64,000 nucleotides of DNA from Shewanella sp. MBTL60-112-B2 (GTDB lineage Bacteria; Pseudomonadota; Gammaproteobacteria; Enterobacterales; Shewanellaceae), in assembly GCF_019655055.1 (NCBI RefSeq), contig NZ_BPFA01000010.1, positions 99,918 to 163,917 of the forward strand. The letters run 5' to 3'. The notes beneath the pieces are model-generated. The model had not been told where the DNA came from. It searched no databases and worked only from the letters and a program-made list of their open reading frames with translations. The position numbers were made by a program, and so were the translations under genes. The stretch's first letter is position 1. The number at the start of each line of letters is the position of its first letter. Shown here in pieces: positions 38,594 to 47,722 of the stretch.

Positions 38594-40225
38594 TTAGTTA
38601 TCTTGCTCCAAGGAACGGTTAAGGTAGATGAGTGGAACTAAGCCTACGAGTACAATTACGATGGCGGCTAACGCACCGTGTTCGAGCTGTTCATCCGACA
38701 CAAATTGAAATACATAAGTCGCCAGGTTCTCAAAGCCTATAGGCCTTAAGAGCAGCGCTGCAGGCAGCTCCTTCATACACTCAATAAACACCAGCAATAG
38801 TCCGGCAAAGATACCTTTTCTGAGAAGAGGTATATGTACAGACTTTAATAGGCCCAATGGTTTAAGCCCCATGGTGATCCCCGCCATATCCAGCGATGGT
38901 GAAATACGTTTATAACTGTTCTCAATACTGCCTATCGCAATGGCTGCAAAGCGTATCGTAAAAGCACAAACAATAATAAAGCTACTGCCGGTTAAGATCA
39001 GTCCAGGGCCCTGAAAACCAAAGTATTCAACCAGATCGTTAATAGCAAAATCGAGCTGAGTAAAAGGCACTAAGATACCGATGGCTAAAACTGTGCCGGG
39101 TAATGCATAACCTGTTGAGGCCAATCTCGAAGGAAGTATATCTGCGCGCCTTGGGCTAATGCGGCGAATAAACATCAGCACAATACCAATAGCTACACAG
39201 ATGACACTGACTAGCATCGAGATCCATAAGCTATTAAAACTGTATTCAAAAAACTCTTCATTCCAACTCTCGGCAAAATAACCATAGGCGTATTGCAGCA
39301 AGATAATAAAAGGCAGCAAGAATGCCAGAGTCAAAAGAGCACCACAGTAGCTAGTTGCCGCAAAAGCCTTCAAACCAGACAGCGGATAAATATCTAGCTC
39401 GCCAGTTGTCGACTGCTTTTGAAATAATTTTTGCTTGCGCCTTGCGAATCGCTCAAACCCCACCATGGCAAAAATGACCAATAGCATAATGGTAGAAAGC
39501 TTTGCCGCTGCCGTTAAGCTGCCGTATTCAAACCAAGTATCGTAAACCGCCGTGGTCAATGTTGGCACAGCAAAGTAACTGACTGTCGCAAAATCCGCTG
39601 CTGTTTCCATTGCCACCAAGGCTGCGCCTACAGCTAATGCCGGCCTCGCCATAGGCAGGCTCAAGCGCCAAAAACTTTTCCATGGGCCACAGCCCATCAC
39701 GCGCGTAGCCTGGCTCAGACTCGCCGATTGCTCCATAAAAGCGGTACGGGCTAACAGATAGATATAAGGGAACAGCACCAGCGCTAACATGATTGACGCA
39801 CCGCCTAATGAGCGCACCTCTGGGAAGAAATAATCTTGAGGAGTCTGCCAACCAAAAAAAGTGCGTAGTGCTCCCTGTATAGGACCTGCATAATCAAACA
39901 GATCCGTATAAACATATGCAACCACGTATGCCGGCATAGCTAATGGTAATAACAGTGCCCACTGAAAGATTTGACGTCCTGGAAACTGGCACTTAGCCAC
40001 CAACCATGCAGCAGGAATAGCAATGAATAGTGAGCCAACGACAACCCAAAGCATCAACCATAGACTGTTACTGATATAGGTGGGTAAAACCGTGTTAAAT
40101 AGATGGCCAAATACTGCTTCATCGGGCAACAACGACTGAGCTATTAACGCAATAAGTGGCATGATAACCAGTAATGCTAGAGTATAACCAGCGACAGACC
40201 AGCCCTTGGCTAAGCCTAAAACCAT
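38594..40225 (-). CDS. fbpB: Ferric iron ABC transporter permease FbpB
   Basis: 543 residues, about twelve membrane helices in two homologous halves, each with an EAA-type loop (ATRVMGCGPWKSFWRLSLPMARPAL region and SPSLDMAGITMGLKPLGLL region). Two fused permeases are standard for FbpB. It passes Fe3+ from the binding protein FbpA into the cytoplasm. Separated from fbpA by 176 bp that contains a terminator-like hairpin. Confidence 0.93.
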   Translation of the reverse strand: MVLGLAKGWSVAGYTLALLVIMPLIALIAQSLLPDEAVFGHLFNTVLPTYISNSLWLMLWVVVGSLFIAIPAAWLVAKCQFPGRQIFQWALLLPLAMPAYVVAYVYTDLFDYAGPIQGALRTFFGWQTPQDYFFPEVRSLGGASIMLALVLFPYIYLLARTAFMEQSASLSQATRVMGCGPWKSFWRLSLPMARPALAVGAALVAMETAADFATVSYFAVPTLTTAVYDTWFEYGSLTAAAKLSTIMLLVIFAMVGFERFARRKQKLFQKQSTTGELDIYPLSGLKAFAATSYCGALLTLAFLLPFIILLQYAYGYFAESWNEEFFEYSFNSLWISMLVSVICVAIGIVLMFIRRISPRRADILPSRLASTGYALPGTVLAIGILVPFTQLDFAINDLVEYFGFQGPGLILTGSSFIIVCAFTIRFAAIAIGSIENSYKRISPSLDMAGITMGLKPLGLLKSVHIPLLRKGIFAGLLLVFIECMKELPAALLLRPIGFENLATYVFQFVSDEQLEHGALAAIVIVLVGLVPLIYLNRSLEQDN

Positions 40226-40277
40226 AATGTTAACTACCTAAAAATAAAACATCCGTGTACTTGGATAAAAACAAGAA

Positions 40278-40298
40278 AACCTATCTAAACGATAGGTT
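40278..40298 (-). terminator. Intercistronic hairpin between fbpA and fbpB
   Basis: AACCTATC / GATAGGTT, 8-bp perfect arms, 5-base loop. On the minus strand it is followed by a T-rich run (TTCTTGTTTTT). It looks like a partial terminator that would make fbpA more abundant than fbpBC. Confidence 0.65.
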
Positions 40299-40401
40299 AA
40301 CTGAAATATTGCCAGGCTGAGCTAAACCATTAACTTCAAACCGCTCCTTCTAGTCTAGCTTGAATAGGTTAGCTCAACCTTAAGTCGTGACCAGCCTTTA
40401 A

Positions 40402-41409
40402 CTAAAGGTCAAACTTCACTTCATCAAGTAACTTAATTGCTGCGCCATGGTATTCAGCTAACTTATAGATAGGTAAGTCATCCGCTTTAAACGTTCCCCA
40501 AGAAGCGACTAACTCAGAAGGCTGCACATCAGCTTTAACTGGGTATTCAAAATTCACCTCAGCATATGCTTGCTGCGCTTGATTACCAGATAAATACTCC
40601 ATTAACTGCAGAGCTACCGCTTGATTTTTAGAGTGTTTTGCCAGAGCCATACCCGATACGTTGATATGCGAGCCACGATTATCTTGGTTAGGGAAGTTAA
40701 TCTCTATCGCGTCCGCCCACTGCTTCTGATCTGGGTTTTGTAACATCTTACCTAAGTAATAGCTGTTACCGATTGCTAAATCACATAAGCCTTCGCTTAC
40801 CGCTTTCACCTGTGCTCTATCATTGCCCTGTGGTTTTCTGGCTAAGTTTGCCTTCCAACCTTCAAGCCATGTTTTAGTATCTTGCTCGCCATGGTGGGCA
40901 ATCATAGAAGCCACTAGAGAAACGTTGTATGGATGTTTACCGCTACGAGTGCAGATCTTGCCCTTGTATTTAGGGTCAGCTAAATCTTCGTAGTTGATAT
41001 CAAGTTTCCCAAGACGATCTTTAGAAGAATAAATATTGCGAACTCGCATCGTTAGCGCATACCACTCATCATCTGGTGAGCGATATTTTGCAGGGATATT
41101 TTGTTTGAGAATGTCACTACTAGCGGGAACGACTAAATCTTTTTCAACTAACTCCATCAAACGATAAAAGTCAGACGTTAATACGATATCGGCTTTAGAC
41201 AATCGCCCCTCACGCACCATACGCTCGGCAATCCCCTTCTTAGAGAAAACGACATCAACTTTCACACCCGTCTCTTTAGTAAAGTTCTCTAAGATAGGAT
41301 CGATCAAAAAGGCTTGTCGGTAGGAATAAACCGTTAGTCTATCAGCAGCATTGGCTATAGATGCAAAACAAGTCAGTCCTATCACTGCTAGACTCTTTAC
41401 CATTTTCAT
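40402..41409 (-). CDS. fbpA: Ferric iron substrate-binding protein FbpA
   Basis: 335 residues with a signal peptide (1-21, ANA|AD). Mature protein begins DRLTVYSYRQAFLIDPILENFTKETG, the FbpA/FutA type iron-binding lobe; NSYYLGKML and GSHINVSGMALAKHSKN are further family segments, with a Tyr pair (SYY) likely to contact iron. GGGAGAAG precedes the ATG. A candidate Fur box lies 45 bp upstream. First gene of the iron-uptake unit. Confidence 0.94.
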   Translation of the reverse strand: MKMVKSLAVIGLTCFASIANAADRLTVYSYRQAFLIDPILENFTKETGVKVDVVFSKKGIAERMVREGRLSKADIVLTSDFYRLMELVEKDLVVPASSDILKQNIPAKYRSPDDEWYALTMRVRNIYSSKDRLGKLDINYEDLADPKYKGKICTRSGKHPYNVSLVASMIAHHGEQDTKTWLEGWKANLARKPQGNDRAQVKAVSEGLCDLAIGNSYYLGKMLQNPDQKQWADAIEINFPNQDNRGSHINVSGMALAKHSKNQAVALQLMEYLSGNQAQQAYAEVNFEYPVKADVQPSELVASWGTFKADDLPIYKLAEYHGAAIKLLDEVKFDL

Positions 41410-41762
41410 TACTCTTCTCCCTTAAACAAGTGTCCGAATCACTCGATGTAACTGATAATAATTCTCAATTGCAGCAAGAGTAATAAAAACTCACATAAAC
41501 AGCAAGCATTTGTCACAGATTTAACCCAAAATAGACAAGCCAGCAAACATAAGCAAACGCTTAACTTACATGGAGTTAGCGAATATTTGCTTGTTCCGCC
41601 CACAGTGGAAAAATCTAAGTCTAAGCTTATCAATCATTAATCTACTTAAAACCGAGTAAATCCGGACAAGATAGAGCGACTACCCAGCATTTACAATAAT
41701 GGAAAACTAGCAGCTATATCATTTTTCCAATACCGTTTATAGATACAGTTTATCGATACCGT
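41410..41762. other. Intergenic region upstream of fbpA
   Basis: 353 bp without a gene. Holds the fbpA promoter and a candidate Fur box near its left end, and a 13-bp tandem repeat next to the fpr stop at its right end. A leftward 64-codon frame here has no ribosome binding site. Confidence 0.55.
41454..41472. promoter_or_regulatory. Candidate Fur box upstream of fbpA
   Basis: GATAATAATTCTCAATTGC agrees with 13 of 19 positions of the Fur consensus GATAATGATAATCATTATC and ends 45 bp before the fbpA ATG. Fits iron repression of the transporter; unproven. Confidence 0.5.
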
Positions 41763-41768
41763 TTACCA
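41730..41768. repeat. 13-bp tandem repeat, 3 units, overlapping the fpr stop
   Basis: ATACCGTTTATAG, ATACAGTTTATCG and ATACCGTTTACCA lie head to tail. The third copy includes the TAA stop of fpr and part of its last codon. Confidence 0.75.
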
Positions 41769-42512
41769 ATAACGCTCAACGGTAATCTGCCCTGGAGCAC
41801 GGCGAAGATTTTTCATCAATCCCCTATCTTGTAATACCTGCTGTGACTGCGTAATCATCTCAGGATTACCACAAATCATGACTTGTGAGATTTCAGGACT
41901 AAGCGTTAAGCCGACTTTAGCTTCCAGTTCCCCAGAGATAATGGCATCGGGGATGCGACTAGATAGTGCGCCAATATGCTCTTCACGCGTCACCGATAGC
42001 ACCAGTGTAAACTGCAGCGGGTAGCTTTTTTCATACTGTTTAAGCTGCTCGAGATAAGCTAAGTCTGCAACTTTACGTACGCCATACACCAAGACCACTT
42101 TTTCATAGCTCAACCAAGGCTCACTGGTATCCATCATAGAGATGAAGGGACCAACTGCCGTGCCAGTGGCTAAAAACCATAGGTGTTTACCTTTATGTTG
42201 TTCTTTAGGTAATTCATCTAAGGTCATAAAGCCTGACGCTTTAGTAGCAACATCAATAACGTCACCAACACTGAGCTCTTGTAGGTTTGGCGATAACAGC
42301 CCCTCTTCGACCGCTACAGCTAACACCTCGATATAGTCACTTCCCGGTGGGTTAACTAAAGAGTAAGCCCGGCCAACCCGTTTATCATCCACAACCTGGC
42401 TGAGTTTAATAAACTGCCCAGCAGTAAAGTCTCCAATATCGACCTTAATCTTTAGCGAGAATAACTTCTCGTTCCAGTCACGCTTCTCTATGACCCGACC
42501 TTCAATCCACAT
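41763..42512 (-). CDS. fpr: Ferredoxin/flavodoxin-NADP+ reductase Fpr
   Basis: 249 residues. FAD site RAYSLVNPPG (RxYS), NADP site LWFLATGTAVGPFISMM and the C-terminal MICGNPEMI; the ending VERYW provides the aromatic terminal residue seen in bacterial Fpr. It moves electrons between NADPH and ferredoxin or flavodoxin, feeding iron-sulfur and radical enzymes and oxidative defence. Length as in E. coli (248). GGAGG upstream of the ATG. Confidence 0.95.
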   Translation of the reverse strand: MWIEGRVIEKRDWNEKLFSLKIKVDIGDFTAGQFIKLSQVVDDKRVGRAYSLVNPPGSDYIEVLAVAVEEGLLSPNLQELSVGDVIDVATKASGFMTLDELPKEQHKGKHLWFLATGTAVGPFISMMDTSEPWLSYEKVVLVYGVRKVADLAYLEQLKQYEKSYPLQFTLVLSVTREEHIGALSSRIPDAIISGELEAKVGLTLSPEISQVMICGNPEMITQSQQVLQDRGLMKNLRRAPGQITVERYW

Positions 42513-42628
42513 AGCACCTCCTAAAACAGCTGACCGAACCAGAATAATTAAACCTGCATTAGCTTTTATTTCATATTCAGAAAGAATAGTCTAGCCAATA
42601 GACAAGCTATCGTTAACGGAGTGTGCAG

Positions 42629-43195
42629 ATGAGATTACAGCTAAAATCAATCACAACCTCAATGCTTGGGCTGCTATTATTTTCTATCAGTCTGGCCAGT
42701 GTAGCTCAGTCAACTGACTCCTCCCTCAGTGAGCCTAAGAGCGCCTCACAAGCCAAGACTGTAGTATTAGTTCGTCATGCTGAAAAAATTGCTGATGGCA
42801 GTCGTAACCCAATGTTGACTCAAGCGGGACACCAAAGAGCACTAGCCTTGAAGGAAGCGCTGCAGCCTCTAGAATTATCTCAACTTATTGCGTCTAACTA
42901 TCAAAGAACTCAAATGACTTTAGATCCCATTGCTAGCCAAAGATCGCTTCCGGTGATCATTGCCGACACTCAGTTTGGAGTAGCGGCGCATGTAGCCTCA
43001 GTGGTCACTTTAGTCAAGCAAACTTCGGGGAACAGCCTGATTGCCGGACACTCTAACACTGTCCCGCTTATCATTAAGGCGCTAGGAGGGCCAAGTCTGC
43101 CAACAATTGATGAGGCTCAATATGGGACTCTATATCAACTCTCTATTACTGAATTAGGGGACGTAAGCCTGAGCCAAAGCCACTTTGGCAAGTAA
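42629..43195 (+). CDS. Secreted histidine phosphatase family protein
   Basis: 188 residues from the ATG at 42629, with GGAG seven bases upstream (a GTG at 42623 is in frame but too close). N-terminal signal-like segment (1-26, ASVAQS). Phosphohistidine motif VVLVRHAEKIADGSRNP, second catalytic region LIASNYQRTQMTL, and second His in LIAGHSNTVPLII. Histidine phosphatase superfamily (SixA/phosphoglycerate mutase-like). Exported by its signal; substrate unknown. Confidence 0.87.
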   Translation: MRLQLKSITTSMLGLLLFSISLASVAQSTDSSLSEPKSASQAKTVVLVRHAEKIADGSRNPMLTQAGHQRALALKEALQPLELSQLIASNYQRTQMTLDPIASQRSLPVIIADTQFGVAAHVASVVTLVKQTSGNSLIAGHSNTVPLIIKALGGPSLPTIDEAQYGTLYQLSITELGDVSLSQSHFGK

Positions 43196-43380
43196 ACATA
43201 TATAAGTCTTAATTAAATCTGAATTAAAATGCGAATAAAACGAAAAACTATTTAGCAGGATGAGGTATAAAGCTTGGTATATTGCTCTTTAAATGCTTAA
43301 ATACGGGCTTCGGGAAAGGGGATTACCGAACTTCTACACAAAATCAATTAGATGCAATAAGTAGCAGTGAGGAATATACG

Positions 43381-43578
43381 GTGAGTAAATCAAATACCTC
43401 TTCAAACAATAAGCCGCTATCGGCGAGCTGTAGCACTTGTCAGCGAATGACCAACATTGAAGGTGAGTTTATCTGCTTTAGAGAAGGTAAAATTATCGGA
43501 TTGAAACCAACAAAAGAACCTTCTCTTCAACCTAAACTGATCTGCGATGGCTGGAAAATGGGTAAGCCTATTACTTGA
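43381..43578 (+). CDS. Small four-cysteine protein, unknown
   Basis: 65 residues from a GTG at 43381 that has GAGG eight bases upstream; the open frame continues to 43282 but there is no ribosome binding site there. Four cysteines: CSTC at 17-20, C32 (EFICFREG) and C55 (KLICDGW). The C-x2-C ... C ... C spacing suggests a zinc-binding mini-domain. I do not recognise the family. It is flanked by the phosphatase gene and the leftward small ORF. Confidence 0.65.
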   Translation: MSKSNTSSNNKPLSASCSTCQRMTNIEGEFICFREGKIIGLKPTKEPSLQPKLICDGWKMGKPIT

Positions 43579-43644
43579 ATGATTAAAAGCCCAAGCAGCT
43601 AAAGCTTAATCGGCATAGCCTTGAGCGATAAGAAACTCTATTAA

Positions 43645-43908
43645 TTAGGCGCTTAGCATGCCAGCATAATCTCTAGCCGAAAACTTCGGCTCATGTAATA
43701 GCCCTTGTAATGGATCAATAGGGCTGGCTTTCGCTAAGCCTAATCCTCGGGTCGTCACTCGCATACCGGCACATAATTCAAAATACACCACTTCAAGTTC
43801 ATCATTTTCTAGCCCACGTTTTTTTAGTGTCGCCATAATCGCAAGCCAATCGGTATTAACTTTGCTGTCCTGCCCTTCAATGTGTACGAGTATAGGTATA
43901 TTTTTCAT
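43645..43908 (-). CDS. Small hypothetical protein
   Basis: 87 residues, soluble, with AGAAGGT four bases before the ATG. Starts MKNIPILVHIEGQDSKVNTDW and contains LKKRGLENDELEVVYF and an arginine/glycine stretch (MRVTTRGLGLAKASP). No signal peptide, membrane span or known motif. Downstream of the Atm1-like gene on the same strand, 129 bp away. Function unknown. Confidence 0.6.
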   Translation of the reverse strand: MKNIPILVHIEGQDSKVNTDWLAIMATLKKRGLENDELEVVYFELCAGMRVTTRGLGLAKASPIDPLQGLLHEPKFSARDYAGMLSA

Positions 43909-44037
43909 TGTGACCTTCTCTGCATTAGCGTCCCGTTAAGTTGTGATTGATTATAGACACATGAAACTGAACCTATGCTGAACCCTAAACAGGCTTTTCT
44001 TAATAATACTTTAATAATAAGCTGTTTTTTTAGTTCA

Positions 44038-45810
44038 TTACTCCTGTTGGACCCGCCAAAGGTTGGCATAAAAGCCTTTAGCAGCGAGTAACTCATTATG
44101 GTTACCTGTTTCTACCACTCTGCCCTTACTCAGGACTATGATGCGATCAGCATCGACAACGGTGGAGAGTCGATGAGCAATCACTAAACTAGTATGGCCT
44201 TTCGCAACCTCCTTTAAGGCGGTTAAAATAGCCTGTTCGGAATGACTATCTAAAGATGAAGTCGCCTCATCAAAGACTAAAATAGGTGATTTCTTTAGAA
44301 TCGCTCTTGCAATTGCAACTCGCTGTTTTTCCCCACCAGATAACTTAAGCCCTCGCTCTCCAACTTTAGTTTCTCCGCCTTCAGGAAGACTCTCAATAAA
44401 TTGGCTAAGATGCGCCATCTTAATCGCTGTATCTATCTCTTCTCGAGTAGCATCAGGTCGACCATAGCGGATATTCTCAACCAAGGTATCATTAAACAAC
44501 ACTGTATCTTGAGGTACTATCGCTATGGCCTTGCGCAAACAGCTCTGCGTCAAGGAACGCAGATCGTGTCCATCGATACAAATCTGTCCATCGGCGACAT
44601 CATAAAAGCGAAATAGCAACTTAACTAGTGTCGACTTCCCTGCGCCACTATCGCCAACAATAGCCACTTTTTGGCCCGCTTCTATGGTAAAACTGACGTC
44701 ATCTAAAATCTTTCTAGAGTCATAACTGAAGCCAACATGCTCAAATGACACCCTACCTTTACTCAACTCAGGGCTGCTAGCGTTAGCCGAGTCTTGGATT
44801 GAAGGCACTTTATCCAATAGATCAAACATCCGCTCAATATTGGCAAAGGCGCCACGGATCTCTCGATAAACAAAACCTAAAAAATTAAGCGGAATAAATA
44901 ACTGCATCATAAAGGCGTTAATCAATACAAAATCACCTATCGTCATCTCGCCTTGCACCACATCCGACGCTGCCATAGCTAACATCAGTGTCATCGCTAC
45001 CGAGATGATACAAGCCTGCCCCGCATTTAATGCAAACAAGGAGAGTCGATTCTTTCGCTTAGCTTCCTCCCACTGCGCCAATGCCACATCATACTGCTGA
45101 GCTTCATACTGCTCATTATTAAAATACTTAACCGTTTCATAGTTAAGCAGACTGTCGATCGCTCGGGTACTGGAGATTGAATCGGCTTTAGCTGCATCAC
45201 GTACATAGCCAGTACGCCACTCGGTAGCTACTACTGAATAAGCCCCGTAGGCAACCACAGATAGCAGGGTTACGCCGGCAAAGGCATAGCCGTAGTTATA
45301 AAATAAGATCCCCACAACCAGGATGATTTCAAGAATTGTCGGCACTATGTTAAACACCATAAAGCGCATCAAGAAGCTCATACCACTGGTGCCACGCTCG
45401 ATATCTCGCGATAGCCCGCCCGTCCTGCGCTCTAAATGAAACGACATATCTAAACGATGCAGGTGTTCAAACACCGCCATGCCTAGACGACGGATCGCAC
45501 GCTCTGTCACTCGCCCAAAAAGCGTGTCTCTCACCTCTGAAATAATGGTGTTGAGTAAGCGAATACAGCCATAGGCAACGACTAAAGAGATAGGAACCGA
45601 GATCAGTTTCTCGGCAGAAGTGTTGGACAGCCCATCAACCAAGGCTTTAAGAATAAACGGTAGGCCTACGCTGGCAACTTTTGCAATAACCAGACATAGC
45701 AAGGCCCAGCCAACTCTTTGTTTAAACTCAATAAGGTAAGGCCATAGCATGCGAAGCACATGCCAATTTAATTTACCAACAGGGCCATCGAAATATAAAG
45801 AGGGGCGCAT
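44038..45810 (-). CDS. Atm1-type ABC exporter (half transporter)
   Basis: 590 residues: six membrane helices (about 30-300) followed by an ATPase domain with Walker A IVGDSGAGKSTLVKLL, Q-loop VPQDTVLF, signature LSGGEKQRVAIARAI, Walker B ILVFDEATSSLD, H-loop VIAHRLSTVVDADRI. The transmembrane part (FNNEQYEAQQYD, TIGDFVLINAFMMQLFIPLNFLGF) is like Atm1/HMT1, mitochondrial and bacterial exporters of glutathione-linked sulfur or metals. Acts as a homodimer. Substrate by homology only. Confidence 0.9.
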   Translation of the reverse strand: MRPSLYFDGPVGKLNWHVLRMLWPYLIEFKQRVGWALLCLVIAKVASVGLPFILKALVDGLSNTSAEKLISVPISLVVAYGCIRLLNTIISEVRDTLFGRVTERAIRRLGMAVFEHLHRLDMSFHLERRTGGLSRDIERGTSGMSFLMRFMVFNIVPTILEIILVVGILFYNYGYAFAGVTLLSVVAYGAYSVVATEWRTGYVRDAAKADSISSTRAIDSLLNYETVKYFNNEQYEAQQYDVALAQWEEAKRKNRLSLFALNAGQACIISVAMTLMLAMAASDVVQGEMTIGDFVLINAFMMQLFIPLNFLGFVYREIRGAFANIERMFDLLDKVPSIQDSANASSPELSKGRVSFEHVGFSYDSRKILDDVSFTIEAGQKVAIVGDSGAGKSTLVKLLFRFYDVADGQICIDGHDLRSLTQSCLRKAIAIVPQDTVLFNDTLVENIRYGRPDATREEIDTAIKMAHLSQFIESLPEGGETKVGERGLKLSGGEKQRVAIARAILKKSPILVFDEATSSLDSHSEQAILTALKEVAKGHTSLVIAHRLSTVVDADRIIVLSKGRVVETGNHNELLAAKGFYANLWRVQQE

Positions 45811-46152
45811 TTAAAGTTCCAATTTTTTTTAAAACTCAAACTGAGATTATTTTTGATTAAATAATAGTAAGTTAGCTTTATTTTACACCTATCGCACCAG
45901 AGATATGTTTATAAAAAGTTAACGACCGCTAGCGATGAGCTGTGGTATCGTACAACTTTAGTTCGATAGAGTGCACTTTAGACTCTCCATTAGGAGTAGT
46001 TTGCACCTTTCTCGGCAATTTTGTGTTAAGTAGCGCAAATTCTGTTAACTCAAAGAAAAGAATTTGATACTCTTCGGCAAAATATTAAAAGTAAACAGAC
46101 AAGAAGGGCTGGAATATGCTCTTTCTAACGTTAACGACAAAAGGATGCAAAC
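45811..46152. other. Intergenic region, Atm1-like / small ORF
   Basis: 342 bp without a gene between divergent units. AT-rich, with T-runs just upstream of the exporter start. Nothing specific is recognised. Confidence 0.4.
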
Positions 46153-46329
46153 ATGCTGGACTCATCCAAGCCAGAATATCCCCCGTTACCACTCATCCAA
46201 ACATGGATATGGATGATGACTCAATCAGGAAACCCTGAGATCCAAGAAAAGGGACAGAGTAATCTAATTGCTTCTTTTGGCAGCTTAGCGAAAGCCAACG
46301 AATACTTAATTGAGCAAGAGAAGAAATAA
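46153..46329 (+). CDS. Small 58-residue protein, unknown
   Basis: 58 residues: starts MLDSSKPEYPPLPLIQTWIW and ends in a charged helix (KANEYLIEQEKK). GGA lies eight or nine bases before the ATG (AAGGATGCAAACATG). It has its own terminator at 46351-46376. Composition looks like a real small soluble protein. Family not recognised; no function assigned. Confidence 0.6.
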   Translation: MLDSSKPEYPPLPLIQTWIWMMTQSGNPEIQEKGQSNLIASFGSLAKANEYLIEQEKK

Positions 46330-46350
46330 CCTTAGCCAATTAATTTGATC

Positions 46351-46376
46351 AAAAAAGGAGGCTATTGCCTCCTTTT
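46351..46376. terminator. Bidirectional terminator small ORF / aroG
   Basis: AAAAGGAGGC / GCCTCCTTTT, loop TATT, with A-run and T-run. Confidence 0.93.
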
Positions 46377-46387
46377 CTATTTACTCA

Positions 46388-47443
46388 TTATCGATTTCTG
46401 CGCTTAACAATACTGCTGTTAAGGATCTCTAATAGCTTTTCAGAATCTTGCCAACCAATACAAGCGTCAGTCACACTTTGACCGTAGCAAAGTGATTGAC
46501 CTTCAATATGGTCCTGACGACCTTCTATCAAATTACTTTCAACCATTACGCCAAAGATAGATTCATCGCCGTTTGCCATCTGAGCTCCCACGTCTTCAGC
46601 GACCAGCATCTGACGTTCAAATTGCTTGCTGCTATTGGCATGACTAAAATCAATCATGATATTTTTTGCTAAACCGGCTTTCTCTAGTTGCTGATTGATA
46701 TCGGCGACATGCTCCGCGCTGTAATTTGGCTCTTTACCGCCACGCAAAATGATATGGCAATCAGGGTTTCCTTTGGTCTCGACAATCGCCGAATGGCCAA
46801 ACTTGGTCACAGATAGGAAATGATGTGGTGCGCTTGCGGCGCCAATCGCATCGATTGCCACCTTAATAGTACCATCGGTGCCGTTCTTAAAGCCCACGGG
46901 GCTAGAAAGACCCGAAGCTAGCTCGCGATGCACTTGAGACTCAGTGGTGCGTGCACCAATGGCTCCCCAACACATAAGATCTGCCACGTACTGAGGCGTG
47001 ATCATATCTAAGAACTCCCCAGCTGTTGGCAAGCCCATATTGTTTAGATCTAACAGCAACTTTCTTGCGGTACGCAAACCATCATTTAGCTTGAAGCTAT
47101 TATCCATATCAGGGTCGTTAATCAAGCCTTTCCAACCCACAGTTGTACGAGGTTTCTCAAAATAGACTCGCATAACAATTTCGAGCTGATCTTTATAACG
47201 CTCACGCAACTCAACTAAACGCTTACCATACTCGAGCGCCGCCACAGGATCATGGATAGAACATGGGCCAATCACTACTAATAGCCTGTCATCTTTCTTG
47301 GCTAAAATGTTATGGATATTTTCACGGGCATTAAATACGGTAGCCGATGCGTTCTCTGTTGCAGGAAATCGCTCCAAGATAGCAATTGGAGGTAACAACT
47401 CTTTAATCTTGTTAATTCGAACATCATCATTTTGGTAATACAT
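46388..47443 (-). CDS. aroG: DAHP synthase AroG
   Basis: 351 residues, class I 3-deoxy-D-arabino-heptulosonate-7-phosphate synthase, first step of the shikimate pathway (PEP + erythrose-4-phosphate). Very close to E. coli AroG through LLVVIGPCSIHDPVAA, VGWKGLINDPDMDNS, GEFLDMITPQY and GARTTESQVHRELASGLS; start MYYQNDDVRINKIKELLP is nearly identical to AroG, the Phe-sensitive form. Feedback specificity should be tested rather than assumed. 279 bp of upstream sequence holds its promoter. Confidence 0.95.
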   Translation of the reverse strand: MYYQNDDVRINKIKELLPPIAILERFPATENASATVFNARENIHNILAKKDDRLLVVIGPCSIHDPVAALEYGKRLVELRERYKDQLEIVMRVYFEKPRTTVGWKGLINDPDMDNSFKLNDGLRTARKLLLDLNNMGLPTAGEFLDMITPQYVADLMCWGAIGARTTESQVHRELASGLSSPVGFKNGTDGTIKVAIDAIGAASAPHHFLSVTKFGHSAIVETKGNPDCHIILRGGKEPNYSAEHVADINQQLEKAGLAKNIMIDFSHANSSKQFERQMLVAEDVGAQMANGDESIFGVMVESNLIEGRQDHIEGQSLCYGQSVTDACIGWQDSEKLLEILNSSIVKRRNR

Positions 47444-47722
47444 GGTAATACTTAGCTCCGTCTAGCCTATGAATACAGATCTCTCAATTGCGATACTGCA
47501 TTCAATTTATCCAGTAAAAAGCCAGATTGCAATCAAGTTATTATTATTTCATATGATTATTTTTAATTTATTGTTTAAAAAGAGATTAGTCTCTTGGGAA
47601 TATTACGGTTAGATTCAAAAAAGTAGCGTGATAGCCAAGTGAAGCTTTAGGTTTTTATTAGCAAAGCGCATTAATCAAGCTAAAGGCCTTTATTGAGCAT
47701 AAAGCTAATATCGCAAAATATG

